64,000 nt of DNA from Zavarzinella sp. (GTDB taxonomy: Bacteria > Planctomycetota > Planctomycetia > Gemmatales > Gemmataceae), in assembly GCA_041399155.1 (NCBI GenBank), contig JAWKTI010000001.1, forward strand, positions 2,046,001 to 2,110,000, given 5' to 3'. A model generated the notes under the pieces. The model worked only from the letters and a program-made list of their open reading frames with translations. It was not told the origin of the DNA and ran no database searches. Shown here piece after piece: positions 44,048-52,644 of the stretch; the first letter of the stretch is position 1, and each line of letters begins with the position of its first letter. The translations under genes and the position numbers were made by a program.

Positions 44048-44493
44048 TGCCCACCTGCATCAACAGCTGCAATATATTGCAAAGAGCGTTCCATATCGTT
44101 TTGCTGACCAAGAGAGGAAAGCATCGCCTGGATACGGATCAGCAAATCCAGCCGATCAATCGGTTTGGTCAGAAAATCATCGGTGCCCACATCCACCGCA
44201 CGATCGATGTCGGATTGCTGGTCGAGTGCCGTGACCATGATAATGCCAATTTTTGCCGTGGTGGGGTTACTGCGGATGGCCTTGCAGACTTCAAACCCGC
44301 TGAGCTTGGGCATCATCACATCCAGCAGGATAATGTGGGGCTGCCAATCGGCCACCACGTGCAACACCTCTTCGCCGTTGGTGGCGATTCGGTAGTCACA
44401 TTCGGTATCGGCCAGATAGGCCTCCAGGAGTTCACAGCCCTGACTGTTATCATCAGCGATTAAGATTCTCGCCCCTGAAAAGGTATACTTCAT
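44044..44493 (-). CDS. Single-domain response regulator
   Basis: The 149-residue protein is a stand-alone receiver with ILIADDNSQG, the phosphoacceptor in IILLDVMMPKLSG, VTALDQQ and the lysine in FLTKPID. A C-terminal helical extension of about 20 residues follows. It leads the transcript with rlmI and nagA, coupled by a four-base overlap; its signalling partner is not in the window. Confidence 0.88.
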   Translation of the reverse strand: MKYTFSGARILIADDNSQGCELLEAYLADTECDYRIATNGEEVLHVVADWQPHIILLDVMMPKLSGFEVCKAIRSNPTTAKIGIIMVTALDQQSDIDRAVDVGTDDFLTKPIDRLDLLIRIQAMLSSLGQQNDMERSLQYIAAVDAGGH

Positions 44494-44592
44494 TGTTCCA
44501 GATCCTAGTTTTCTTCTATTTTATGGAGAAAGAAATTTGTTGCAGCCGCCATTCCATTCCTGTGGTACGATGTTGAAAATGAGGCAGTGAAG

Positions 44593-45864
44593 ATGAACAA
44601 ACTATCCCTGACAGTACTATTGTGCGGGTTTTCTGCGAGCCTGGTCTGTGGCCAGACGACAACCACCGACTGGTTGCAATTTCGTGGGCCGGGGCGATTA
44701 AATATTTCGCCAGATAAAGGACTTCTGAAAGCCTGGCCGGAAGATGGCCCCAAGCTGGTCTGGAAAGCCACTGGTGTGGGCGAGGGTTTTTCCAGCGTGG
44801 CCATGAAAGGCGATACCGTTGTTACCATGGGTGATGCAGACGGTTCCTGCCAGCTTTTTGCCGTTAAGCGATCGGACGGTTCTTCCCTCTGGTCGACTAA
44901 AGTAGGCCGTGCTGGCGGTGGTGGTGGCTACCCAGGCCCACGTTGCACCCCATCCATTGACGGTGATTACGTTTACGGGATTGGCCAATATGGCGACCTG
45001 GTGTGCGTGCAACTTGCTGATGGCAAAGAAGTCTGGCGTAAAAGCTTCACGAATGATTTTGGCGGCAGGCACGGGGCCTGGCAATTTGCAGAATCGCCAT
45101 TGGTTGATGGTAATCTGGTCCTTTGCACTCCCGGTGGTCCCGAAGCAACGATGGTTGCACTTGATAAAAAGTCCGGCGAAGTGAAATGGAAAGGTGTTGC
45201 CCCCAGCGATGATGCCGCCGGTTATTCGTCGATTGTTCCCTGCACACTGGGTGGGGTGAAGCAGTACATGACACTGACTTCGAAGGGCGTGGTCAGTTTT
45301 CATGCCACTTCCGGCAAACTACTGTGGAACTATGGTGCACGCGGTGATCGCTTTGCAGACAATACCGCCAACATTCCCACACCGATTCCAATGAAAGAAC
45401 AGGTCTTTGCAGTCGCAGGTTACGACCGTGGTGGTGCCCTCCTGACCATTCGCAACAACCGAGGCATGATGAACGCCACCGAAGTGTATTGGTCGAACAA
45501 ATTGAAGAACAAGCACGGTGGGGTGATTCTGGTGGGCAATTTCATCTATGGCGACAGCGACGACAGTGGTCGGATCTGGTGTGCAGATGTGAAAACAGGC
45601 ACCATCCGCTGGACCAGAAAAGATGACATCCGCGCAAGCGGTTCTGCATCCATGACTTACGCTGATGGCTTGCTCTTTGTCCGCTGGCAGAATGGTTATG
45701 TGGGTCTGGTTTCAGCAAATCCTGCAAAATACCAATTGATCAGTTCGTTTAAATTACCAAATGGTGATGGCAATTGCTGGGCCCACCCCGTGGTAATTGG
45801 TGGGAAAATGTATCTTCGAGAAAAAGATACCATCTGGTGTTACCAGGTTTCTGCTAAAAAGTGA
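44593..45864 (+). CDS. Exported PQQ-like beta-propeller protein
   Basis: I choose ATG 44593 (MNKLSLTVLL) with GAGG upstream. A signal peptide is followed by an eight-bladed PQQ/quinoprotein-type propeller; blades show the A-x-D-x-x-x-G-x-x-x-W motif, for example LVCVQLADGKEVWR, ALDKKSGEVKW and CADVKTGTIRWTR. No PQQ ligands or dehydrogenase motif are seen, so it is likely a BamB-like binding scaffold. It starts 99 bases from the divergent response-regulator gene. Confidence 0.85.
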   Translation: MNKLSLTVLLCGFSASLVCGQTTTTDWLQFRGPGRLNISPDKGLLKAWPEDGPKLVWKATGVGEGFSSVAMKGDTVVTMGDADGSCQLFAVKRSDGSSLWSTKVGRAGGGGGYPGPRCTPSIDGDYVYGIGQYGDLVCVQLADGKEVWRKSFTNDFGGRHGAWQFAESPLVDGNLVLCTPGGPEATMVALDKKSGEVKWKGVAPSDDAAGYSSIVPCTLGGVKQYMTLTSKGVVSFHATSGKLLWNYGARGDRFADNTANIPTPIPMKEQVFAVAGYDRGGALLTIRNNRGMMNATEVYWSNKLKNKHGGVILVGNFIYGDSDDSGRIWCADVKTGTIRWTRKDDIRASGSASMTYADGLLFVRWQNGYVGLVSANPAKYQLISSFKLPNGDGNCWAHPVVIGGKMYLREKDTIWCYQVSAKK

Positions 45865-45874
45865 GTTTTTCTTC

Positions 45875-46801
45875 ATGATTCAGGTCAATCGACGTCACTT
45901 TCTGGCCACACTGGCTGCCACGGCAGCAAGCAGTAATTGCTTGCCCGGTAATGAGTTACAGAAAATTGATGTGCACACACACTTCTACGATCCCACTCGT
46001 TCTGAAGGTGTTGATTGGCCCAACCCAAAAGATCAATTGCTGTACAAGCCCTATCTGCCAGCAGATTTTACCAAAGTAGCCGCACCACATCAGGTAGCAC
46101 AAACGGTGGTGGTGGAAGCTTCACCACGGATCGATGATAATTTCTGGTTGCTGAAACTGGCTGAAAAAAACTCTAATATTTTGTCAATCGTTGGAAGATT
46201 ACCCGTGGGTGGGGAGCAATTTACCGCACCGCTGCAGAAATTGAAGAACCAGCCAAAGTTTGTGGGCATTCGCCAGAACGCTGGCGAAATTAAACGGGTG
46301 TGGGAAACCAGATTGGCGAAGCAGCACCTGCTGTTGCTGATTGACCACCAGATCAGCCTGGATCTGAATGGTGGGCTGGATTGCCTGCACATGGCAAAAG
46401 AACTGGGCACGATATTCCCAAAATTAAGAATCATCGTCAACCACGTGGGCAATGTACGGATCGATGGCAAATCCCCACCGGCAGACTGGGTGAAAGCAAT
46501 TGATGGTTTGACCGATCTGCCCAATGTCGCCTGTAAAATTTCCGCGTTAGTGGAAGGCAGTGGAAAATCTGATGGCACAGCACCAACGGAGATGAAGTAT
46601 TACCACGGCGTAATCTCCCACGTGGTGGACCGTTTTGGTGAAAATCGCATCATGTTCGGCAGCAACTGGCCGGTCTGTTTACGCTTTGCCAGTTACAAAA
46701 CAGTTCACAATATCGTAGATCAATTCATGCAGGGACAGTGCGAGCGATGTCAGGCACTGTTCTTCCGCGAAAACGCACTGAAGTGGTATCAAAAACCATA
46801 A
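45875..46801 (+). CDS. Tat-type exported amidohydrolase
   Basis: From ATG 45875 the 308-residue protein has a twin-arginine signal (VNRRHFLATLA). An amidohydrolase-2 barrel starts at KIDVHTHFYDP, where the H-x-H binds metal. Later ligands fall in IIVNHVGNV and in MFGSNWPVC. Relatives hydrolyse lactones or decarboxylate, for example L-fuconolactone hydrolases; the substrate is not identified. It starts ten bases after the propeller gene, so they form an operon. Confidence 0.82.
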   Translation: MIQVNRRHFLATLAATAASSNCLPGNELQKIDVHTHFYDPTRSEGVDWPNPKDQLLYKPYLPADFTKVAAPHQVAQTVVVEASPRIDDNFWLLKLAEKNSNILSIVGRLPVGGEQFTAPLQKLKNQPKFVGIRQNAGEIKRVWETRLAKQHLLLLIDHQISLDLNGGLDCLHMAKELGTIFPKLRIIVNHVGNVRIDGKSPPADWVKAIDGLTDLPNVACKISALVEGSGKSDGTAPTEMKYYHGVISHVVDRFGENRIMFGSNWPVCLRFASYKTVHNIVDQFMQGQCERCQALFFRENALKWYQKP

Positions 46802-46856
46802 GATGCCAAAATGGTTATATAATCATTTTGCAATATTATTAACTGTTGTTCCAAGA

Positions 46857-47837
46857 ATGTCTGAATTCCTTATCGAACCCTTTACCATTACTTCTGAAAA
46901 CACAGGCCGCACGTTGGCCTGGTGGGTGCGGCACTATTTGCCAACCAATTCCTGGTCGCAAGTGCGAAAACTGATTGAGCAACGCCATGTCAAAATCTCT
47001 GGCAGTGTCTGCATGGACCACGCCAGGCGAGTGAAAACAGGGGAAACAGTTGAAATGTTGGCACGCCCTGCCCCCACCATTCGTGGGGAAAGCCCCAAAA
47101 ACCTGACAATCAGACATCTGGACGACCATCTAGTCGTGATTGAAAAGGCCAGTGGCATCAACACGGTGCGTCACCCAGCCGAACTTCAATGGGGGGAAGA
47201 GCGTCGGAAACTGGCCCCCACGTTGCAGGATATTACGCAGTGGGCAATTGCCGAGGAACTGGGCCGGGATGCCAAATCGCTTCCCCCACTGCGGATTGTG
47301 CAGCGTTTAGACAAAGATACCAGTGGGCTCGTTGTTTTCGCACGATCTGTGCTGGCAGAACGCCTCCTTGGGAAACAATTTCACCGCCACACCGTCAAAC
47401 GGCTTTACTGGACAGTGGTTAATGGACGGTTTTTGCCACAAACGATCAGCAGTTGGCTGGTGCGTGATCGCGGTGATGGTCGACGTGGCAGCGGACTGGA
47501 AGGTGTCGGCAAACAGGCAATCACCCACGTGACGGTGCTTGAGAAACTGCCCCAACATACGGTATTACAATGTAAACTGGAAACAGGCCGCACGCACCAA
47601 ATTCGGATTCACCTTTCGGAATCTGGCCACCCGGTCTGTGGGGAGAAAGTATACAATCGCACCGTCGATGGTCGCGAACTTGCTGATCCCAGCAATGCCC
47701 CACGGTTAGCCCTGCACGCACTTGAACTGGGCTTTCAGCACCCCGAAAGCGGGGAACAAATCGGCTGGAAAATGGATTTACCGAAAGATTTGCAGGGATT
47801 TCTCGAACGGATACGTGGAAAAGAAAACACAAATTAG
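46857..47837 (+). CDS. RluA-family pseudouridine synthase
   Basis: The protein modifies uridine to pseudouridine in rRNA or tRNA. An S4 RNA-binding domain (SQVRKLIEQRHVKISGSVC) precedes the synthase domain. The catalytic aspartate lies in RLDKDTSGLVVFA, and KRLYWTVVNG and GRTHQIRIHLS complete the family. I choose ATG 46857; an earlier ATG at 46803 is possible, and neither has a strong ribosome site. The 326-residue length is normal. Confidence 0.9.
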   Translation: MSEFLIEPFTITSENTGRTLAWWVRHYLPTNSWSQVRKLIEQRHVKISGSVCMDHARRVKTGETVEMLARPAPTIRGESPKNLTIRHLDDHLVVIEKASGINTVRHPAELQWGEERRKLAPTLQDITQWAIAEELGRDAKSLPPLRIVQRLDKDTSGLVVFARSVLAERLLGKQFHRHTVKRLYWTVVNGRFLPQTISSWLVRDRGDGRRGSGLEGVGKQAITHVTVLEKLPQHTVLQCKLETGRTHQIRIHLSESGHPVCGEKVYNRTVDGRELADPSNAPRLALHALELGFQHPESGEQIGWKMDLPKDLQGFLERIRGKENTN

Positions 47838-48464
47838 AACTGTTGTTAAATTATTAGGGCAAGTACGTGGTGTTCCTCATCCCGCACAATCATGCACAGC
47901 GAAACTTTTGCAAGTGCGGTTTCTGAAGCAGGGATTTTCGTAACAAGGGCGTCTCGCCCATGTCTTTCAGCGGGCTGCATGTCAGGACCTGCATTGCCCT
48001 GAGCATCTGATTGCCCACCTGTACGGTATCCAGCCGAATACGCACTGCCCCATTTCTGGTGAAAACGCTGAAAATTGGCTGCCAGCAATGCTGGTGTGTC
48101 CAGCCCCAAGCACTGGAACGTGCGGTTGCCAAAATGGTGAATATACACATCTTTGGCCACCAGCAATTGAAAACCAGCTTGCAACGCCCGCACACTCCAA
48201 TCATCATCCTCAAAAAAACCGGTGCCAAACTGTTCATCCATAGCACCGATCTGCTGCACCACATCACGCCTCACCGCCAGGCAAAAACCTTTTCACCGTT
48301 TCACGTTTAGTGCCTGCTGGCTGTGCTGCTTCTGTATCTGCATCGCAAAAAAACGGCAGTTCTTCCAGTTGCTGGTAGCCAGTTGCCAATTGCTGTGAGG
48401 GTGCGGTTTCGTTGCTCATCGGACCCACCATGCCCACAATGTGCAGTACCATCTATGCAATTTT

Positions 48465-48495
48465 GTGAGCCGACGGTGATAGCCGCGGTAAAACT
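48465..48495. repeat. Dispersed direct repeat, copy A
   Basis: A 31-bp unit beginning GTGAGCCGACGG matches copy B (48628-48658) at 21 of 31 positions. Both contain G-C-C-G-C-G-G after a short variable core. The pair bounds the repeat block inside the glycosyltransferase pseudogene. Confidence 0.5.
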
Positions 48496-48521
48496 TGAGA
48501 CGGTTGTGACAACAAACGTCT

Positions 48522-48539
48522 TTCCCGCGCAGGCGGGAA
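48522..48539. repeat. REP-like palindrome
   Basis: TTCCCGC-GCAG-GCGGGAA is a perfect 7-bp stem with a 4-base loop, followed by TCCAG. This is the common bacterial REP-type sequence often mobilised by RAYT transposases. No RAYT gene is seen in the window. Confidence 0.6.
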
Positions 48540-48627
48540 TCCAGTTCAGCTTGTTAGTAGCCGCAGGTTGTTTTACTTCCCTAGCCCGCAGCACCAACAA
48601 GGGAATTTCTATCGTTCCGAATCATAA

Positions 48628-48658
48628 GTGAACTGACGGCGTATGCCGCGGGTTTACT
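48628..48658. repeat. Dispersed direct repeat, copy B
   Basis: A 31-bp unit beginning GTGAACTGACGGCG, related to copy A at 48465-48495 (21 of 31 identical). Confidence 0.5.
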
Positions 48659-48677
48659 TTCATGTTTTCGTATCTTT

Positions 48678-48739
48678 ATAGTCCGAAGCGTGAGCAAGAG
48701 TTCTTCTCGCTCAAAACCCTTGCTCACGCTTCGGGCTAT
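48678..48739. repeat. Long inverted repeat of the planctomycete AGCCCGAAGCG type
   Basis: The 21-base left arm (48678-48698) and right arm (48719-48739) are complementary at 20 of 21 positions; the core of the right arm reads CTTGCTCACGCTTCGGGCTA. A 20-base loop lies between them. I have seen this CCGAAGCGTGAGCAAGG unit as a dispersed repeat in planctomycete genomes. The right arm ends where the glycosyltransferase homology stops. Confidence 0.75.
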
Positions 48740-49193
48740 GAAGAAATTTGCAGACAGGCTTCAGTGTAGTGCCACTGATTATGGCAGGGGATCAGAATAC
48801 TGGTTAATTCCGCACCAGTTCGTTCTACATCAGCGAACCAGGATTCCACAGGCAATTGCTCGGGGTGGGCTGCTTGCAACACTTTCCGTTCTTCGGCAAA
48901 ACAGCGGGCTTCGATCCGCATTCCAATATCGTGCAACACCTGATAATATGCCCAGGCCACTTGCTGATCACAGGGCATTTCTGCAACAGCCATCTGCAAA
49001 TATTCACGGGCAGCATGCAGATGACCTGCACGAGCCAGGGCACAACCCAAGGCGCTTTGCTCTCTGCCGATTCCGGCAGATACCGCACCGCCACGTAATA
49101 ATGATGCAGTTCGCCAGTCATTTCGGCGAGCATGGTGTGGGTCCGCCAGTGCAGCAACTGCATCTTTCGTGTGATGTCTGTTTCTGGGTTCAA

Positions 49194-49538
49194 TTTCTTT
49201 GCTCCTACTTACGATAGAACGGTCATTCTGATCACCAACTATCGCGCAGATTGAAATCGATGCAAGAAGTTGCCAATTGAATGGGCATTTCTCAAAACAA
49301 TTCAATGGCCTATTCTCGTTCACCACGGATGCATCCTTCGGCCAGCAACAGATATGCAAAAGGTTGATCAGACCTGTTATTACGTATAATAATCATGGCA
49401 CTCATAAAGCCAATATTAGAAAAATTAGAAATTTAAATATTGAATCATATGCTTACTAAAATCGTGTATCGAAATACGTGTTTAAGAATGCATGAAGCAT
49501 AGTGCCATTGCTAAGAATTAGTTTTTTTTTGCATAAGA
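49194..49538. other. AT-rich gene-less stretch
   Basis: No gene or RNA is recognised here. Base composition falls toward AT from about 49370 and stays low to about 50345. A run of nine T at 49521-49529 is not preceded by a clear stem. Confidence 0.45.
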
Positions 49539-49931
49539 CTATTCAAGCCATTCTGAATCGGCAACTCCTGGAATGTCACTAAAAGTCTGTCGTTCCCATG
49601 TCCAAGTAGAATCGGATGCCAATGATTCTGACACATCAGAGAGAAGCAATAAACATCCTAAGCCATTCTCAAAAATACTAATGCAAGATAATTTGTCTAA
49701 AAATTTGGCAACTACAAGCAAACATTGCTTTGCAAAGTCAATATTTCTATAGTGTATATTTATGCTGGGCTTGCAATCTGCAAGAAGTTTCTTATAAGAA
49801 TCAGTAGGTTTATCCCATAATAACATCTCTTCTATAATCTCTAATGAGTCATTGTCAAATTGAACGAGAAAATAGTCGCGGCCTAGAGTTTGAGCGCAAA
49901 AAAGAAAATGGAAAGCCCGGAGGCAATTCAT
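49539..49931 (-). CDS. Candidate immunity protein of an Rhs-type toxin
   Basis: The 130-residue protein is soluble, acidic and lacks recognised motifs. It lies 105 bases downstream of the orphan nuclease tip on the same strand, the usual place for an immunity gene. Its AT-rich composition matches the toxin gene and not the flanking housekeeping genes. The assignment is by position; sequence alone does not show it. Confidence 0.45.
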   Translation of the reverse strand: MNCLRAFHFLFCAQTLGRDYFLVQFDNDSLEIIEEMLLWDKPTDSYKKLLADCKPSINIHYRNIDFAKQCLLVVAKFLDKLSCISIFENGLGCLLLLSDVSESLASDSTWTWERQTFSDIPGVADSEWLE

Positions 49932-50036
49932 ACGTGCAAAGATAATTGATGCACAATGTAATCCAATAGAGAATTATATTCACATTTATCAGGCAAAAAA
50001 ACCGTTACTATCGGAGCGCCCATGGATGTATCACCT

Positions 50037-50345
50037 TTATTTAACCAAATCAATTAAATCATCTATGCTATTTGTTGCAACTTGATTTCCCTTGTCTATG
50101 TTGTTGATAATATCAGTAGAATTTTCGTGAGTTTCAACTATGTAGCCAATCACAGTTCTGCCAGTTGCCTTCTGTGTATCTTCTAGCTGCCTCGTCATTT
50201 TCTTTGCACCGCCTAGGTTTTTTACTTGAATAATGATTCCATTTTCAAGTTCGATGTCTACTTCTCTAAGTGGTATACCAATATTATGATTGACATCCTT
50301 AATTTTAACGCCATAACCTTCAAGAAGTGTAACAGTATCAGCCAA
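50037..50345 (-). CDS. Orphan Rhs C-terminal toxin tip, PD-(D/E)xK nuclease-like
   Basis: The frame (TTG 50345, or fused upstream) encodes about 102 residues. REVDIELENGIIIQVKN fits a restriction-endonuclease-like active site: D, then E, then Q-x-K on adjacent strands, as in toxin tips of Rhs and filamentous-haemagglutinin proteins. RHS repeats lie just upstream but in a different frame. No start with a ribosome site is clear, so it may be silent. Confidence 0.6.
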   Translation of the reverse strand: MADTVTLLEGYGVKIKDVNHNIGIPLREVDIELENGIIIQVKNLGGAKKMTRQLEDTQKATGRTVIGYIVETHENSTDIINNIDKGNQVATNSIDDLIDLVK

Positions 50346-50620
50346 GCCATGCTCAACCGATTGCCGAAGACATCGTACGTGTAATCGATACGTACCAACA
50401 GGGTACCATCGGTAGACCGCTGCTCTACCCGAACAAGATGGTTATTGTGGCCATATTCGTAGGTCCAGGTTTCAGCACTGCTTCCCAGCGATTTTTTTGT
50501 GCGATTGCCGGAATCATCGTAGCTGTAAGTCCAGGTACCATCGGTAGTGATCTGATTGGCGAACCCATAGCATAACCGCCATTATCGCGGTTTCCGGTTT
50601 CATCGTAAGTAAACGTGCCT
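50346..50620 (-). pseudogene. RHS/YD-repeat remnant
   Basis: The minus strand encodes several YD repeats: GTFTYDETGNR, DGTWTYSYDDSGNR, ETWTYEYGHNNHL and IDYTYDVFGNRL. A one-base slip near 50559-50566 breaks the frame (restored, it reads ANQITTDGTW), and another shift separates the last repeat from the toxin tip. The fragment starts directly at the purB stop codon. It is a piece of an Rhs shell protein left by recombination. Confidence 0.8.
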
Positions 50621-52084
50621 CTAAACCTTCAGAATTCCCTTTTGATCCAGCAGATCGTGGTAGCGGAGACGAATGGGGGCGACTTCCTGTAACAAAAATT
50701 CTTCAACCTGTTCCGCAGAACGCCCCACAAATCGGCTGGGCTGCATCTCCGCATCAATATTGATCCCCTGAAAATGCTTATCTTTCTTTAATAACTCCAC
50801 CAAAAAGGCGCTGGTCATTTCGCCCGTTTTGATTCCTGCGGTTACCTGGTGGCTGAATTGGCGGATAATTTCATGGATTTCCTGCCGGTCCTCTCCCTTT
50901 GCTACTGCTGCCATCATCACGTTTTCGGTCATCATGTATGGCAGATATTCCATGAGGTTGCGGTGGATGATCTCTTTGTTGACCACCAGGCCGGATGAAA
51001 TGTTCAAGGCAATCTGCAGACAGGCATCTGCAGCCAGAAAAGCCTGGGGTAGATAAACCCGGCGTGCCGCACTGTCATCCAGGGTGCGTTCAAACCACTG
51101 CGTTGCTGTGGTATTGGCAGCCATCGCGGGAAAGCCCATCAACACCCTGCTCAGGCTGCAAATTCTCTCGGCCCGCATTGGGTTCCGCTTGTAAGCCATT
51201 GCCGAAGAGCCAATCTGGTCCTGCTCAAACGGCTCATCAATTTCCTGTTTGTGGGCCAGTAATCGCAGGTCATTGCCCCACTTATGCAGGCTTTGGCCAA
51301 TTCCAGACAGCGAATCGAGAACCATCGAATCGAATTTTCGAGTATAAGTCTGGCCGGAAATGATCGTTTTCTTTTCAAAGCCCGCTTTTTGTGTCACCAG
51401 TTCATCGAGTTGACGCACCTTGCCGTGGTCGCCCTGAAACAGTGCCAGAAAGCTCGCCTGAGTGCCCGTGGTGCCTTTCACTCCACGGAATGTCAAGGTG
51501 GCTATCCGATGTTCCAGTTCGTGTAAGTCCAGCACCAAATCGCTGATCCAGAGGCAGCACCGTTTCCCCACAGTGGTAAGCTGGGCTGGCTGAAAGTGGG
51601 TAAACCCGAGCGTCGGCTCGGACTTCCACTTTTCCGCAAATACGGAAAGCTGGTGAATGACTGCCGCCAGTTTCCCCGCCAGGTCAATCATCGATTCTTT
51701 CAACAGAATCAGATCGGTGTTGTCGGTAACGTAACAGGAAGTTGCCCCCAGGTGGATAACATCCTTTGCAATTGGGCAGCAGTCACCAAAAGTATGCACG
51801 TGGGCCATCACATCGTGCCGGAATTTTCTTTCGTAACTGGCTGCAACGGAAAACTGAATATCATCCAGATGTTCCCGCATTGCCTGAAGCTGGTCCCCGG
51901 AGATTCGTGGGGTAACACCATCGTCTTTCATCAGGCCAAGTTCGGCTTCAGCTTCCGCAAGATAGAGCCACAGGCGACGCCATGTTGAAAACTTGCGTTG
52001 AGCCCCCCACCGTTCGGCCATGGTGCGGGAAGCATATCTACCAATGAGAGGATTCTCATAAACCAAATCGCGTTCTGTTGTCAT
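50621..52084 (-). CDS. purB: Adenylosuccinate lyase
   Basis: PurB cleaves adenylosuccinate and SAICAR in purine synthesis. The 487-residue protein carries the fumarase-superfamily signature SSAMAYKRNP, the active-site histidine region GATSCYVTDN and FTHFQPAQ, and the length of the animal-type ADSL branch. It has no signal peptide. The RHS remnant begins at the base after its stop codon (TAG 50621-50623), so its 3' end was left intact by that event. Confidence 0.95.
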   Translation of the reverse strand: MTTERDLVYENPLIGRYASRTMAERWGAQRKFSTWRRLWLYLAEAEAELGLMKDDGVTPRISGDQLQAMREHLDDIQFSVAASYERKFRHDVMAHVHTFGDCCPIAKDVIHLGATSCYVTDNTDLILLKESMIDLAGKLAAVIHQLSVFAEKWKSEPTLGFTHFQPAQLTTVGKRCCLWISDLVLDLHELEHRIATLTFRGVKGTTGTQASFLALFQGDHGKVRQLDELVTQKAGFEKKTIISGQTYTRKFDSMVLDSLSGIGQSLHKWGNDLRLLAHKQEIDEPFEQDQIGSSAMAYKRNPMRAERICSLSRVLMGFPAMAANTTATQWFERTLDDSAARRVYLPQAFLAADACLQIALNISSGLVVNKEIIHRNLMEYLPYMMTENVMMAAVAKGEDRQEIHEIIRQFSHQVTAGIKTGEMTSAFLVELLKKDKHFQGINIDAEMQPSRFVGRSAEQVEEFLLQEVAPIRLRYHDLLDQKGILKV

Positions 52085-52325
52085 CCGTTTTCTTTAACCT
52101 AATTTTGAAAAAACTGGTTGAATTCGAGCTGCTGCCGGCAACGATTCATCTCAGCCGCCCGATTGCTGCAATACGTAAATATCTCAGGATAGTTACAGCA
52201 GGTTGGAAATTCTATTTATTTCTTCCTTTACCCAGCTTCCCACCAACAGGAACCGTGGGGGAATTACGATACTGTTCGTGGATGCTGGCCGCACTACGGT
52301 GGTCAGTGCGTTCAGGAGGAAACAA

Positions 52326-52625
52326 ATGATTCGTCGCTTGATTGTCGGCATGTTCCTGGTTGGCAGCCTTTTTGTGATGTCACCAGCAAAATCACTGGCA
52401 GCAGAACCACAACTACCACGTGGTTACTATTATCCGTACGTGTATTTTCCACACAACTATTGGCCTTCGTACAGCCCACAGTACCCGGAACCTAAGGGTG
52501 CTCCTTACATGCGTCCACCCGCATACATGGCCTACCCTGCATTCAAAGAGCCAAACTGGCACCATATGCTGTGGATGCCCCACAAGTACTACCGTGGCAA
52601 TCACTTCTGGCTGGATCAGTTCTAA
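52326..52625 (+). CDS. Small secreted Tyr/Pro/Trp-rich protein
   Basis: The start at ATG 52326 is fixed by a perfect AGGAGG. The 99-residue product has a signal peptide (MIRRLIVGMFLVGSLFVMSP through SLAAE). The mature part is Y/P/H/W-rich (RGYYYPYVYFPHNYWPSY; HHMLWMPHKYYRGN) with no cysteine. No family is recognised; it could be a small envelope or matrix protein. Confidence 0.7.
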   Translation: MIRRLIVGMFLVGSLFVMSPAKSLAAEPQLPRGYYYPYVYFPHNYWPSYSPQYPEPKGAPYMRPPAYMAYPAFKEPNWHHMLWMPHKYYRGNHFWLDQF

Positions 52626-52644
52626 AAGATTGTCTGGTAAAGAT

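Larger units (their letters stand above)
47846..49193 (-). pseudogene. Broken TPR/family-2 glycosyltransferase gene
   Basis: The remains read, from the start: LLHWRTHTMLAEM (TTG start at 49193 with AGGAG), a frameshift near 49051-49062, ALGCALARAG (TPR-like), then the first GT2 strand LTSILIPCHNQWHYTEACL, which ends at about 48740. The middle of the GT2 domain is missing and palindromic repeats occupy its place. The frame resumes at VGMVGPMSNETAP (48437), shifts again at a five-A run (48283-48287), and gives FGTGFFEDDDWSVRALQAG. A second GT2 begins (VSLCMIVRDEEHH) and is cut at 47846. Such proteins glycosylate surface polymers. Several independent lesions make expression of an intact product impossible. 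Confidence 0.85.

Noticed and set aside
48307..48600. Open frame across the repeat block
   Set aside because: It runs through the REP-like palindrome and direct repeats and out of frame with the glycosyltransferase remains.
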